DNA of 64,000 nucleotides from Chinchilla lanigera (GCF_000276665.1 NW_004955473.1:1441886-1505885), one strand, 5' to 3'. Positions 1 through 11,650 are shown, numbered from the stretch's first letter. The notes: generated by a model from the letters alone, not told the origin. Translations and numbers: made by a program.

Positions 1-602
1 TGCACAGAAGTGTGACTTAGGCTTCGCCAGTTACATGACTCATCACATCTACTTTTCCCATCATGGCACCCTGGTGATAGTAACACTGTTTATCCTTCCA
101 GAAAATCTGAAAAGGTATGTCCTGCCCTGAGTGCCTGAGGTGGCAGAAACTGGAGGGCAGGAATTCCAAATAAGAAGGTGTCCCTTAGGTCTGCAAGGCA
201 ATGAGATTATTCAGCGTGGGATTTCCTACAGCACTCAGCACTGTTCCTCTTGGAAGCTCTACAGAAAGTGTTTGCAGAATGGACCTCGATTCGAGTGGTC
301 AAAGTTCTAGAAATGGGGTGGAAATCACTCCCTTACTGCCAGGCAAGCAGTACCGTAGACCTTCACATCTGTACAGCAACAGGCCAACAAGTGCCATCCA
401 AATGTGAAATCCAATCGTATTCCTCAACTCTGACTCTCTACTAATAAAGCATTCGTTAGTGTCTTAGTGCTCACTTAACTTAGAAAAACATCATATTGTT
501 TTCTTTCATTTTACCAAAAGGAAATTTTACTGCCCTATACTTTTCTAAGACTCATTAATATCTATGGTTGCCAAGACACAACAGGGTAAAAATATCTAGG
601 AA
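1..602. other. No recognised feature
   Basis: I see no repeat family, RNA gene or credible exon here. Two short open frames between 200 and 445 overlap each other in different phases and have no recognisable domain, so I treat them as chance frames. Confidence 0.5.
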
Positions 603-800
603 CAAGCAGGGTGTGGTAGCACGTGTGATGGCACATAGCAGCACACTTGAAGGCTAAGGAAAGAGGATTGAAAATTCAAGCCCAGCCTGAACAATTTATC
701 AAGACCCTGTCTCAAAAAAGAAATTAAAAGGGAGTCAGAGTACGGGGACTGTAGCTCAGTGCAAAGGCCCTGGGTTCAATCTCCAGTACCATCCCCCAAA
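603..800 (+). repeat. B1-ID dimeric SINE (B1-dID type)
   Basis: A degraded B1-like left part (starting near 'gcagggtgtggtagcac', ending 'accctgtctcaaaaaag') is followed after an A-rich linker by an ID-like right part with 'ctgtagctcagtg' and 'ccctgggttcaatctccagt'. This B1-then-ID order is the arrangement known for B1-dID SINEs. It is diverged and therefore old. Confidence 0.75.
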
Positions 801-972
801 ATGTCTAGGAACAAAAAGTAATCCCCTTCTCACTGACTATGATTCGTGAACCACAGCATCATTACAAACACTATAGATTCCAGGGGTTGCAGGACGGCCT
901 ACTCTCAGGATGGCTCTGAGGTTCAGATGAGGGAATGAATAGGAAAGTGTTTGGAATAGCTTGATACAACCC

Positions 973-1220
973 CGTTATGATTTATATCTATATGTCTCCC
1001 CCACCAAAGGCTTCATGCATTCATAGACCAGGCTTCTGGAAGGTGATCAAATCATGTGGGAGACACAGCTGACTTGCTGTTGGGAGGTGGGGCTGGTCAG
1101 AGAAGGCAGAGCACCCAGGCATGGCCTGGAAGTATATATCTCCCTTGCTGGCTCCTCCCTTCTCTCTCCCTCTCTGCCTTTCTCCCTTTCTCCCTCTCTC
1201 CCTCTCTCTGTCTCTCTCTG

Positions 1221-1273
<53 letters not shown>

Positions 1274-1444
1274 TTCTTGAATGCCATGATATGAACAACT
1301 TTTCTCTGCTATGCCCCTCTGCAGTCTTATTTCTGCCTTGGAACCACCCAGCCCTGTACTGTAACCGTGAGCCTTAATGAACCTGTCCTCCTTTAAGCTG
1401 TGTGTATCGGATATTGTTTCAGCAACTAGAAAGTGACTAAGACA
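973..1444 (+). mobile_element. Solo LTR, ERVL-MaLR class
   Basis: The left end reads 'gttatgatttatatc' and the right end 'agtgactaagaca'. Near the 3' end there is the characteristic 'ccttggaaccacccagcc' block, then 'gtgagccttaatgaacct' and a T-rich stretch. Four other copies in this window (two plus, two minus) share the same landmarks. No internal retroviral sequence is present. The initial TG is mutated to CG. A CT microsatellite lies inside. Confidence 0.85.
1150..1271. repeat. CT/GA microsatellite
   Basis: An interrupted (CT)n tract, pure over roughly its last 40 bases, lies inside the MaLR LTR and probably expanded from the pyrimidine-rich 'ctctctgcttc' part of that LTR. Translations of it in all frames give spurious Ser/Leu or Arg/Glu repeats. 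Confidence 0.95.
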
Positions 1445-2090
1445 GTCCCTTAGAGATTTTTGAGAACATCAATACCACATATTTAGATATGAAGAGAGCA
1501 AGATATGGAGAACCCCATGGCTTGTCTGAGGAGATTGCGAGGCCCTCACTATTCAGGGCCCCTCATAAATGTCCAGGACGGCCTGACCTCTCAGGAGTCT
1601 CCCTGTTGGGGGTAGGATTCTCCTGAGCCTCACATGGGCAGTGGTGTTCATAGCAAAGGAGCCTCATACTTCACAGGAAAAGGCTTACAATTTCCAAACC
1701 TCCCCCCTCCTCACCTTTTCTCCTCACGCTTGAGCATGAGATGTACCTTCAGAAAGAAGATGCTCAAATGGACACTTGATTGAACAGTCTGGCTTCATTT
1801 GATGCTGAGAATCAATGTTCCTTTTGAAGGGAACATTGTAGAAAATTTTCAAATGCCTAAGGCCAGGAGCCCACCTGACTGCTGCAAAAGTGTGTTCTGA
1901 ATCTGTATTCCCTCATCTCTTGATTCATTTCTCCTAAATGGCTTTTTAAAAGCCTTGCCAGTGGTCTGATTTTCCCTAACAAGGCAGTTGGAATTCAGTC
2001 CCCCTATCTTTTGTATATGGGGGCTGAAGACTCTCAGATCTCAGGTCTCAGATGTCTGATTCATTCTCTCTCTCTCTTTCCCTTCCTCCG
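1445..2090. other. No recognised feature
   Basis: Apparently single-copy sequence. I found no repeat landmark, exon or RNA gene. Confidence 0.45.
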
Positions 2091-2092
2091 TC

Positions 2093-2279
2093 CAGCAGTA
2101 CAGAGATTAAACCCAGGGCTTTCACACTGAGCTACGCCTCCAGCCCTTTTGTATTTTGTATTTTGAGAGATAGTCTTGCTAAATTGCCAAGTTGCTCAGG
2201 TTGGGCTCAAACTTGTGATCCTCTTGCCTAGGCCCCCCAGAGTGCTGGAATTACACTCGCATGCCACCAAGCCCAGCGC
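2093..2279 (-). repeat. B1-ID dimeric SINE, reverse orientation
   Basis: Read on the plus strand, an inverted ID part comes first ('attaaacccagggctttcac', 'gagctacgcctccagccc') and an inverted B1 part follows ('aaacttgtgatcctcttgcc', 'gtgctggaattacac'). Confidence 0.85.
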
Positions 2280-5029
2280 CAACATTCCTCCTTTTAGTCA
2301 TTTTTGCTTTATCCCTTGACAAGGGCAGGAGTTAAGGCCAAGGGGATGTCCATACATTACAGTCAGCTCCAGGAGACAGTCACTTCTTTGCAGCCCCGAG
2401 CCAAACATGAGTCTTAATCAAGGTTTTAAAGAGTGCAGTACTTGTGTTCATTGCAAAACCATCAGCGATTATGGATGAGTATCAGTTACAGCACAGCAGG
2501 ACACCGGGAGCAGACTGAGGAGTGTCTACTAGGAGACTACAGTATAAATAACCAAACTTTGAGAGAAGCTTAGCACCCGCCTCAAAGAGTTGACCAGAAC
2601 AGCTGAAGCTTGTGGTAGGAGCCAGCCACAGACCTAAGGAAAAAAGTATTCATGTTCTCCAAGAGTTTACCAGGTTCATCCACCAACTGATTCTGATGAG
2701 AGCTTCGGTTATCCCGTTACCTAAGGCCTTTCTCTAGCAGTGAGCAGGAAATCTAGCTGCTCACATCCCACAGCCAACACCCCTTTCAGCAGAGGCCAGC
2801 TCTTGTACAGAGGAGTTTGGCAGTGAATCCCTATTCCTTGCATCTAGGCGCCATGGCTCCCTGGCCTAGTCTGCAAGCTATAAGCCTTGCTCCTGTTGCT
2901 TGAGAGAATACCTTCTGGCCTGGGGTGTGCGTCAAAGCACCGTGAGTCACAGGCCTCCTGACATGAATCTGGATCAGGCCCTCCCAGAAGTCCATGTTCC
3001 CAGGTAAGATGGAAGTGAGCGAGCAGATGTGGCTTGGCCCAAAGGTCTTCCAAAGCTCCTGTTTTGCTTTTAGCCTTAAATTCTAAAAAAAATTTCAGAG
3101 CAACTGAACCCAACTTCCTTACTTACAAGCACTTCAGCAGTGTCATTTGTGCCTAGGAGACCAGCTCAGACTGCAGGTTTCAGAGTAGACAGCTGCCAGG
3201 CCTCGTTTCAAGTGCCTTCCGCATTCTCCTCTCTAAGGCTTCTGCAGAAGCTGCAAAGCTTTACATTTCTTCTCCAGAAATCTCCTGGCATTTTTTATTT
3301 GTACCAAGTCCAAACTCACTGAACGTTCTTATAACAACTTAGATTTGAGAAAGTGGGGGAAAAAAGAATGGAACTGTTAGATGATTAAGGACATACTAGC
3401 TCTTAGATGCTGTTTTTCAAAGAGAAATGAATTCGAGGGCCCTGTTTGGGCTCTCAGGAAATGTTGATTTCTTACCTGAGTTCCCATACAGGTTTTCTTT
3501 TGCTAATCAGGGTGGCAGCTTTGGATAGTGAAGGTGTAAGATTTGGAGTTGCCAAGGACAGGGTAGGAAGATGCGCAAAGTCCAGTTCTAGTGCTTTGAT
3601 CCAGTGGGAGTCTGGCCAGGGCCTGGTAGGAGCTGAGCTGGTACCTCTCAGACAAGGGCACTGGCAGAACTTCCTGCTGCAGCCAGCCTAAGACCCAGAA
3701 TGGGTTGTTCTTCTGCATGTCCTCCCCTGCATACTGCTCCAGGAGGAGACAGAAGTCACACAGGAGCAGAGTGAGCAGGCCCTCAAGGTTATGCAGAGGC
3801 TGCAGTGTTATGGATAGAATAAGACTCCAAGATAAATGAGGGTTATTGGGATAGTTTTGCAGCCTGGGCCCTCCTGGCTTCTCATCGAGGGCTCTCTTGG
3901 TTTCCAGCTCACAAGAGAGATCAGAAACAAGACAGTGCTTCCAGGCCAGGATTCAGATCTTCCTCCATCTCAGAGCCCCTTGATTCTTATGAATTCCCCT
4001 TGTCACCAGTACTTGTGACAGGAATCAGACCAGTAAAGACACTGTGGAATCCTGAGATTGCCTGGAGGCTGGAAGACAGATGCTACAGCGGTTGATGGAG
4101 AGCCTATTAGAATAGGCATTTCCTACCAGTTCTGAAAGACATGAATTTTCCTTAGAGAAACAGATGGAGATTCACTTCAAGAGCCATGGAGAAGAAAAAA
4201 CACATTTGCTCAAATGGCATGGTCCTTTTCTTCTGTACATGCACAGGCTCTGGCCTCTCCCCCTGGGAACTTAGAAATGCACTTATCTGGAGATCTGCCT
4301 CTCACAAGTTCACTCAGCCTTTCATTACAGGGAGGCAGAATCCAACTACTGATTCCAGAAACCATTTTCAAATAATGACAACATATCTGGCTCAATGTAT
4401 TATGATTTTCACTCTTACTTGCTGGCAGAATAAGCAGACTGGGCCTTCCCTTTTATCCACCCCCGTCACTGAGCCCTGGCCAAGGCCCTTTGCTGGGACT
4501 CTCAGCTCTAGGAGAGGTTTACAACTTGATTCTTAGAACCAAGAAGAAAGATTGACAGATGCAGGAAGTAAGTATAAGTGAGGAGAAACTAATACATTCC
4601 CTATAGTAGGAGCTAATTAAATTGGAACTGTAGCTACAACAATGCTAAATGCTTGGGTCACAAAAACTTAGCCTAACCTGGGCCTTAGTGTACCTTCTCC
4701 AAAGTCTCTGGTGGTTCATTAAGCACAAGGAACCCTGCCTAAGAGAACATAGAGCTCCTCCAGAGAAAGCTTCATACACTGTAAAGCCATTGCCTAGAAT
4801 GAGCTATAACTGCACCTCCAGGCTACAGTCAGAGAAAATGTATGGGACCTCTCTGAGAGGTAAATACCCACTGTAGGAACACAGAACATTAGCAGCTCAG
4901 AACATCTAATAGACCTGGTGTAAATCATACAAACTGTGAGAAAATAGACCCTGTGGTCATTTCATCATTTCAATTAAGTATACACTGAATTTTAATCTTA
5001 TATGGGTCCCTTTCCTTACTTTTTATTTT
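2280..5029. other. About 2.7 kb without recognised repeats or genes
   Basis: This is one of the longest repeat-poor stretches in the window. Open frames up to 116 codons exist, for example at 4186-4536, but they overlap on both strands and show no domain, signal peptide or splice context I can support. It may be unique intergenic or intronic sequence. Confidence 0.5.
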
Positions 5030-5228
5030 GCAGTACTGAGGATGTACTGAGGATTGAATCCAGGGCCTTCACATTGAACTACAGACTCAGCTTGTTTTGC
5101 TTTTGTTTTGTTCTTTAGACAGGATCTCATTAAGTCACTAAGTTGCCCAGTGTGGACTTGAACTTTCCATCCTCTTGCCTCAGCCTCCAGAGTGTTGGGA
5201 TTATAGGTATGCACCACAATAGCCAGAC
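5030..5228 (-). repeat. B1-ID dimeric SINE, reverse orientation
   Basis: Inverted ID landmarks ('gattgaatccagggccttc', 'gaactacagactcagc') are followed by inverted B1 landmarks ('gttgcccagtgtggacttg', 'tgcctcagcctccagagtg', 'attataggtatgcacca'). The frame at 5023-5331 on the minus strand is this SINE read through, not a gene. Confidence 0.85.
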
Positions 5229-5389
5229 CTTTCCTTACATTTCTAAAGCTGACACCAAACAGTGTTACTTTGTGTTTAGCTTTGAAATTTTGCAAGAAAA
5301 TCTTTCTTAATGCAAAACCTATTCCTTCCAAATCAGTTGTTAAGGGTTTTTTGATTGTTTGTTTTTAATAATCACATAAGAGCTTAGGT

Positions 5390-5690
5390 CTCTCCAGAAA
5401 ATAAAGGCACAGAACCACGGTGGTAGGCAGCCTCTGGGAAGGCTTGCAATGATGAATCGGTATTTAAGGTATTCATAACTTTGCATGATCCCTTCCCCAT
5501 GAATCCAGACTGGACATGGTGACTCAGTTCTGATCAATAGGATGCAGCAAAAGTGATGAGATTAGATTAAAGACCTTGTCTTTCTTATATATATTTGTGC
5601 GCAATTTTAAAAAATAAAAAGACTGACTTCCATCTTGTTTGCCCTCTCTTCCTGTCTCACTCACTATGAAGGAAGCCAGCTGCCTATTCT
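5390..5690. repeat. Probable ancient dispersed repeat (LTR-like), family not named
   Basis: The stretch 'gactggacatggtgactc' followed by 'caataggatgcagcaaaagtg' and 'ggaagccagctgcc' resembles a widely dispersed old mammalian repeat. I cannot name the family with certainty without a library search. Confidence 0.4.
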
Positions 5691-5905
5691 CTATAACCTA
5701 ATATCGGATATTATCCTTTCAACATGTAATCGACATAAACAAAATGTTGAGGTACTTTCCACTTATGTTTTTGTATACTAACTCTTTGAAATCAGGTACG
5801 TCTTTCAATGAGAAACACATCTCAATTTGTTTTTGCCAGTATTTGAAGTGTTCAAGAGTCACACGTGGCCAGTGGCATCTGTGCTGAACAGGGCAGCCCA
5901 GGTCT
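5690..5905. mobile_element. Ancient non-autonomous DNA transposon fragment
   Basis: The order 'atcctttcaacatgtaatcg', 'catctcaatttg', 'tttgaagtgttcaagagtc', 'cacgtggccagtggc' matches the terminal half of a common ancient mammalian cut-and-paste element whose consensus ends with '...ttggacagc'. It is strongly diverged. The family name was not assigned. Confidence 0.5.
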
Positions 5906-6754
5906 AATACAAAATTTCTGTAATGGACAAGGAATTGGCTTCTCTGGCTATTATAGCACCTGCCACCTAAATTCCTAGCACTAATGGAGGAAGCTAGCAG
6001 GGCCTAATGGTATTGAAAAGCCCAAGGCGGTAAAAATGGTAATAGTCTCCAAATGGTACTGCAAATTCAACCCAATCTCTATCAAAATCACAGCTATCTT
6101 TTGCAGAAATGGACAAGATGATTCTAAAACTTATATGGTAATGCAAAGGACACATAATGGCTCAAATAATATTGAGAAATAAGAACAAAGTTGAAGAATT
6201 CACACTTTTCTGTTGGAAAACTTACTCCAAAGCAACAGCAATCAGAATCAAGATAGTGTGGTACTGGCATTAGATTGACATATAGGTCACTGGAACAGAA
6301 CTGAGAGTACAAAAATGAATCCATATATCTTTGTCAATTGGTTTTTGAGAAGGGGGTCAAGATGATTCAATGCGCAAAGAACAGTCTTCTCAACAGATGG
6401 TGCAGAGATGTGGCTATCCATGTGCAAAAGAAGGAAAGCGGACCCCTTACCTCACACCATACACAAAAATTAACTCAAAATGGATCAAAGACTTAAATGT
6501 CTCAGAGGAAAACAGGAGTAAAATTTTTTGATATTGGATTTGACAATAGTTACTTAAATATAACACCAAAAGCACAAGTAAGGAAATAGATTAATTAGAC
6601 ATCACCAAAATTAAAATTTCTTCTTCAGAAGACAGCACAAGAAAATGAAAAGATAGCCCACAGAGTGGGAAAATACATCTGTGAATCATATGGTTGATGA
6701 GTCTTGGATCTCTTGAATCTGGAATATATAAAGAATTCTTAAAACTCAATAATA

Positions 6755-6835
6755 AACAGACAAATTGTCTCTCAGTGGTAGAGCTTGCCTGCTATGGGTG
6801 GAGCCCTGACTTTCATTCCCAGGTTTGCTAAATAA
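6755..6835 (+). repeat. ID-like SINE inside the old L1
   Basis: The motifs 'tctcagtggtagagcttgcc' and 'cattcccaggtttgctaaat' fit a degraded ID element. It interrupts the surrounding L1 ORF2/3' UTR sequence and has an A-rich tail of 'aaataaataaat' type. Confidence 0.6.
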
Positions 6836-7752
6836 ATAAATATTAATTAAGTAATGCATCTGAATAGCTGTTTCTCTAAAGAATATATACAAATGACCAA
6901 TAGGCATGTAACAAGATTGTTCTACATCACCATTAGCCACTAGGAAAATGCAAATCAAAACCACAATGAGACATCACTTCACACCCACTCAGATAGCTAT
7001 AATAAAAAATATCAGAAAATAGTAAGTGATGCTGAGGGAGTGGAGAAATTGGAACTCTCATATACTACTGGTGGGAATGTAAGATTGTGCAGCTACTTGG
7101 AAAACAGTCTCAGTTTCTCAGAATGTGCAACACAGAGGTACTTTAGACTCAGCAAAAGTCAACTCCTAGGTACTACATATCCCAAAGATTTAAAAGTAGG
7201 TACTCAAACAGGTACTTGTTTGCCAATGTTCACTGCAGCCTTACACACAATAACCAAAAGATGGAAACCAAAAGAGCCACGGGCAGATGACTGGATAAAC
7301 AAACTGTGACATATGCATACAATGGAATATTACTCAGCAGTAAGAATAAATAAGCACTGATACATGCCGCAACATGGATGAACCTGGAGGACATTACGCC
7401 AAGTAAAAGGGGTTAGACCAAAAGTGAAAAGTATATATGGTTCTACTTCTATGAAATATCTAGAATAGGCAAATTAATAGAGACAGAGAGTAGATTAGAG
7501 GTTAGAGGGAGGGGGAACAGGAATGTATTAATTCATGGCAACAGAGTTTCAGTTTGGGGTGATGAAATAGTTTTGGAAATAGGTAGTATTGATGGTTGCA
7601 CAACCTTATGTAATTAATGACACTAAATTTTGGACTTAAAAGTGAGTAAACTGTCAAGTTTTATTTTGTACGTATTTTACCACAATTTTTAAAATTTAAC
7701 AATGTAGTATGCTCCAAACTATTGAATTGCACACTTTAAATGTATACATTGT

Positions 7753-7868
7753 AACTGAGGACGTAGCTCAGTAGTAAAGCACTTGCCTAGCATGCACAAG
7801 GCTTTGGTTTTGATCTCCAGCACAGAAGGAGGAGGGGGAGAAGAAGAGTGCAGAAAAAGAAGAGAGTA
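7753..7868 (+). repeat. ID SINE inserted in L1 3' UTR
   Basis: The element carries 'acgtagctcagtagtaaagc' (A box region), 'gcctagcatgcacaagg' and 'gatctccagcaca', followed by a purine-rich tail. The old L1 3' UTR continues on both sides, so the SINE is the younger insertion. Confidence 0.85.
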
Positions 7869-8005
7869 GGAAATATACCTCAATAAAACTGTTTTTACAA
7901 AAGCACTAGTGGTTGTCTACAGCAATCTCACTGGCACCACATCACCTCCATTCTTTTTCAGGAACATCTGGAAAGATGCAGTGAGGGAACTCCGGGGGTC
8001 AAAGC

Positions 8006-8105
8006 NNNNNNNNNNNNNNNNNNNNNNNNNNNNNNNNNNNNNNNNNNNNNNNNNNNNNNNNNNNNNNNNNNNNNNNNNNNNNNNNNNNNNNNNNNNNNNN
8101 NNNNN
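8006..8105. other. Assembly gap of exactly 100 N
   Basis: One hundred N bases, the usual placeholder for a gap of unknown length. The left flank ends 'gggggtcaaagc' and the right flank begins with a run of 12 G. Any frame crossing it is meaningless. Confidence 1.
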
Positions 8106-8117
8106 GGGGGGGGGGGG

Positions 8118-8830
8118 AGCCAGCGTGGATGGTAAGGACAGTATGTTTGTGTGTGTGGCTCAGCCTCCTCAGGAGTGTGTCAGGGGAGGCATTGAACTAT
8201 GGCAGAATTGCAAGCTCCAGCGTCCCCTGAGGCTCAGCAGGCAATGTCCCTGTGGGAAGGAAGCCAGGCCAGGGAATGCCTGTTGAATAAGAGAACATAT
8301 GACCCATCTCAGCGGGTAGCAAGGATCTGTATTAGACAGATCCTCATTTTTAACAAGAAGTCAAACTATGGACTGAAAATGTTACAAGTACTGTAATTCA
8401 AAAATTTTTTAAAACCTACCTGACCCAAACAAAACCTGTGCATGATTCTACGTGCAGGGCCACCAGTTTGCAAATCTGAACTAGGGAGTCTGTGATGTTC
8501 ATTCTGGCTTTCACATTCTCTGCCTATCTCTGCTGCAGACCTGGCCCTGTCTGTCTCAGGAAGAGCAGGGTTCAAACACTGAATTTCCAGATGCTCTCTG
8601 CATCATCCCTGTGGCAAGTCAGAGAAAGAGCAGCCACTGTAGGCCTGGGCTCCATTTCTGCAAAGGCAACTTCCAAACAAATGGGGAGTGCAGTAGTTCT
8701 TCCAAAGTGGACATTGCTTTTCCTCCTGCTCTGCCTGGGAAAATTGGTGGTTAGGGACATATATGGGTGAGCTACCAGTTGCATATATGGCAAGTGGCAT
8801 CTGTAACTCAAAATGTTCAAAGTAAGAGTC
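8118..8830. other. No recognised feature right of the gap
   Basis: Mostly unrecognised sequence. Frames on both strands (for example 8492-8770 and 8572-8916) run into the ID element at its right edge and carry no identifiable domain. Confidence 0.4.
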
Positions 8831-8834
8831 CCAC

Positions 8835-8900
8835 AGTGCCTGCCTGGCAAGCGCAAGGTTGTGAGTCTGATTCCTGGTACCAGGAAAAAAAAAAAAAATA
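8835..8900 (+). repeat. 5'-truncated ID SINE
   Basis: Begins within the ID body at 'cagtgcctgcctggcaagc', continues 'gcaaggttgtgagtctgatt' and 'cctggtaccagg', and ends in a pure A run at 8885-8898. Confidence 0.85.
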
Positions 8901-9379
8901 AGAGGCCTTGATTCAATCTCTCTTATAAAGCCCCACCCAATGCTATAAGATGGTGCCATTCTGAAACATTTCCTCTTTTTCCTTTCATCCAGAAGCAAGG
9001 CCAGAGCCACGAATATGTGAAAGTAGCTTTCTGAATTATTAGATTTTCAGCTTGGTTATTGCCATGTGTTTAGTGGTTTAGTCAAGGAATAATAAGTGCT
9101 ATCGTGTTCTTCTGGTGAATTGGAAATGATAAGGGATTAAATATGGTATTAGTGTTTCACTTTTTAAAACAAACATTAATGACTGTAAGAGCCAAAATTA
9201 GAGAAAAACATAATTTTGACCAACAATTCTCCAGTGCACTATAATGGTCACTGAAATCATGATAAATCAAAAAATGTAAAATGTTTTCTCAGAATCTTTG
9301 ATATTGGTCACATCTTTTTCACTACAAAGAGAAACCTTTCCATAGCAACTACAGCCCTGAATTTTCACAGACACACACA

Positions 9380-9380
<1 letters not shown>
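8901..9380. other. No recognised feature
   Basis: AT-rich sequence without repeat landmarks that I can identify. The 3' edge merges into the CA microsatellite. Confidence 0.4.

Positions 9381-9435
<55 letters not shown>
9371..9435. repeat. CA/TG microsatellite
   Basis: An almost pure (AC)n tract, interrupted only by 'ag' steps at its left end. It explains the poly Cys-Val frames read on the minus strand. Confidence 0.97.
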
Positions 9436-9436
<1 letters not shown>

Positions 9437-9540
9437 TGCCTCTTTCGCCGCTGCAGTGAACTTGACTTTGGAGACGCTGAGTTGGAGACATGGGCTTGTC
9501 TACTGGAGTCATAGGCAGGAGCATTAGAAGAGATGGGTGA

Positions 9541-9835
9541 CACCATGTTAAGTGAAATAAATCAGACACACAAGTTTAAATAGCACATGGTTCCTATTAT
9601 ATGAGAAACTCAAAGCATAAATAAAGAGCAAAATAAAAATAGATAATAGGAAATAGGCAGAGAGACCTTTTGTGAAACGGAAGGGGACCGAGAGATAGCA
9701 AGAAGGGAGAAGAAGAAAAGGAAAAAAGAACTTAGATATGTTAGGTACCTGTAGCAACTCCCCAGCAGGAAGCTAATCATTAGGTACTACAAACATGTAT
9801 TAATAAAAGTAATGAAAATTGAAACAAAAAGGAGT
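9541..9835 (+). mobile_element. LINE-1 3' UTR fragment
   Basis: It starts with the L1 terminal block 'atgttaagtgaaataaatca', continues with a purine-rich middle ('agaagggagaagaagaaaag') and ends near 'catgtattaataaaagtaat'. Several other L1 3' ends in this window (for example 58046-58546) have the same order of landmarks. Confidence 0.7.
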
Positions 9836-10315
9836 GGGTGGGGGGGGAACTAATGGGGCAGAGTGGAACACGTGAGCAGGCCTCTCAGTGGCATGAATGG
9901 TCAAGCCTTCCAAAGGCCAAAGGCAAGAGGGCAGTGTGGAGTGTACCTTTCCTTCACTCACTCTGGAAATGGACTTGTCACAGCCGCCTCTGCACACCTC
10001 ACATGGGCTTGGTGCCTGCTCCCGACAAGCTCATTCTGCTTAGGATCCTCCTCTGAGGCCCCTGAAAGCCTATACCAGAAGCAGGCACCCACCTAGGCTG
10101 CTTTTGCTAGTCTCGCATATCCCCACCCACTGCTACTGGCAGAATCGTCCAGACCAACGTGTTGGTCTTCATTCCTGGCCCTCAGCCCCCCACTTACCTC
10201 TGCATCCTCCCTCCTCACCTGGTTTTAACAAGCTCTTGGAGACATGCTCTTCCAACAGTACTGGCTCACCCTTCAAAATGACACGCATTTTAGCCCTCTT
10301 CTTGCCTTCAGGAAG
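9836..10315. other. No recognised feature
   Basis: Moderately GC-rich, apparently single-copy sequence. Short frames on both strands overlap and have no recognisable content. Confidence 0.4.
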
Positions 10316-10798
10316 TGTGGTAGGCTGAAATATGGCCTTCTGAAGGTTGTTCACATCCTGATCCCCCAGAACCTGAAAAATGTCACTTTATATGGAATGC
10401 AGTCCTTGCAAATGTGTTCAAAGTAAGGTTCTTATGATAGAGAGATTGTCTTGGATTATCTGGGTAGACCCTCATGCAATTACAAGCATCACTATACGAG
10501 AGAAAGAAAGGGAAGCTCGATGCAGAAGAAGAGAAGGCATTGGGACCACATGGCAGAGATGGGAGTGACATGACCACAACCCAAGGAAGGTTAGTAGCCA
10601 CCAGAGGCCAACAGAGACAGGAGGAGATGCTTTTCTAGTAGCTCCAAAGGAAGTGCAGCCCTCCCCATACCTTGATTTGGGACCAGTAATCCTGACTTTG
10701 GACATCTGATCTCCAGATTAGTGAGAGAATATATTTTTATGGCTTATAAACCAGAAGTTTATAGTAATTTGTTACAGCAACCACAGGAAACAAGTACA
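10316..10798 (+). mobile_element. MLT1-type LTR (old ERVL-MaLR)
   Basis: Landmarks occur in the right order: 'gtggtaggctgaaatatggc', 'ttggattatctgggtagacc', 'ggaagtgcagccctcccca', 'taccttgatttggga', 'agtttatagtaatttgttac' and 'agcaaccacaggaaac'. This is the layout of the ancient MLT1 LTR group, full length or nearly so, with no internal sequence beside it. Confidence 0.85.
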
Positions 10799-11180
10799 GA
10801 TGCTCCTCAATTCAGGCAAAGCCTTCCATGGAGGGATCCTTCACCTGGCTTCTAGGTGAAGTTCATCCTCTTTGTGACATATCAAGGAGGGGAAGCCAAC
10901 AAGGTCAGCAGAGACCTCAGCTCCCTAGGGTGAGACTGTGGAGCCCAGGAATCTTGTGGAGTCCCAGAGAAGAAAGTGGATTACTTGATGCCATTTCATA
11001 GAAATACAGAACTTACAGAGAACATAGGAGTGCTGAAATGCTTTGGGACTGAGACCTTCCAGTAGACTCACTGGCAAAATTAAATCATATGCCATTGACT
11101 CTGATTCTTCTGAAAGCTTCCTGACAGGTAGTCTGGAGTGTGCTAACCTGAAAGTATTTTGCATCAGCTTTTGTTTTCTC
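10799..11180. other. No recognised feature
   Basis: Unrecognised sequence between the MLT1-type LTR and the split ID element. Confidence 0.4.
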
Positions 11181-11182
11181 TA

Positions 11183-11206
11183 ATCCAGGGCCTTGTTCAT
11201 GCTAGG
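11183..11206 (-). repeat. ID SINE, reverse orientation, left piece
   Basis: 'aatccagggccttgttcat' and 'gctagg' are the inverted 3' half of an ID element. The rest of the same element resumes at 11651 beyond an LTR. Confidence 0.75.
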
Positions 11207-11650
11207 TGTCTTAGATAGTTTCTTATTAGTGGGACAAAATATTCCACACCCACAAGTTAAAGGAGAGGATTATTCTGGCTCACAGTTTGTAGAAGTTTCA
11301 GTCCACAGTTGGCTGGCTCCAAGCCAGGGTGGCAAAGCAGAGGGCCGTGGCAGTGGAGAAACAGTCCATGGTACGACAGAGTGGAAGTAGAAAAGCATCA
11401 AGGGAAGAGAAGAGATATGCAGCCTTCCAGGCGATGCCCGGAGTGACTCACCTGTTCTCACGAGGCTTCACCTCCCAACATGACACTAGCTAATTCACTG
11501 GTACTTATCACAGTTAGCTATAAACTCATCAGTGGATTAATTATAGCTAAATGTGATAAGTATCACACCCTCATGATTCAGTCACCCCCAGAAGACCCAT
11601 CTACGAATGCATGAGTCTTGGAGGGGGTCATGTAGATACAAACAATAACA
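11207..11650 (-). mobile_element. Solo LTR, ERVL-MaLR class, intact TG...CA ends
   Basis: Read on the plus strand it begins 'tgtcttagatagtttctt' and ends 'acaaacaataaca', giving canonical TG/CA termini on the LTR strand. The internal 'cagtccacagttggctggct' block is the inverse of the 'agccagcc' block of the plus-strand copies. Flanks 11202-11206 (ctagg) and 11651-11655 (ttagg) are a 5-base target duplication with one mismatch. It splits an older ID SINE. Confidence 0.9.

Larger units (their letters stand above)
6030..7904 (+). mobile_element. Old LINE-1 (L1M-type), ORF2 C-terminal part and 3' UTR, 5'-truncated
   Basis: The sequence runs through the L1 ORF2 C-terminal region: 'gatggtgcagagatgtggc', then 'caccaaaagcacaagtaagg', 'tactggtgggaatgtaag' and 'tggaatattactcagcag'. 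It continues to a typical old L1 3' UTR ('ttgaattgcacactttaaat'). The last piece ('acctcaataaaactgtttt') resumes after an ID SINE at 7753-7868. Frameshifts and stops are frequent, so no product is made. A second SINE-like insertion lies at 6755-6835. Confidence 0.85.

Noticed and set aside
1021..1377. Overlapping frames of up to 107 codons on both strands
   Set aside because: They are translations of the CT/GA microsatellite in the MaLR LTR (Ser-Leu or Arg-Glu repeats), not genes.
2530..2560. TATA-like 'agtataaataac' as a promoter
   Set aside because: Isolated motif in AT-rich DNA, with no downstream first exon or CpG island.
7909..8286. Frame crossing the N gap
   Set aside because: The central part is unknown bases, so the frame is undefined.
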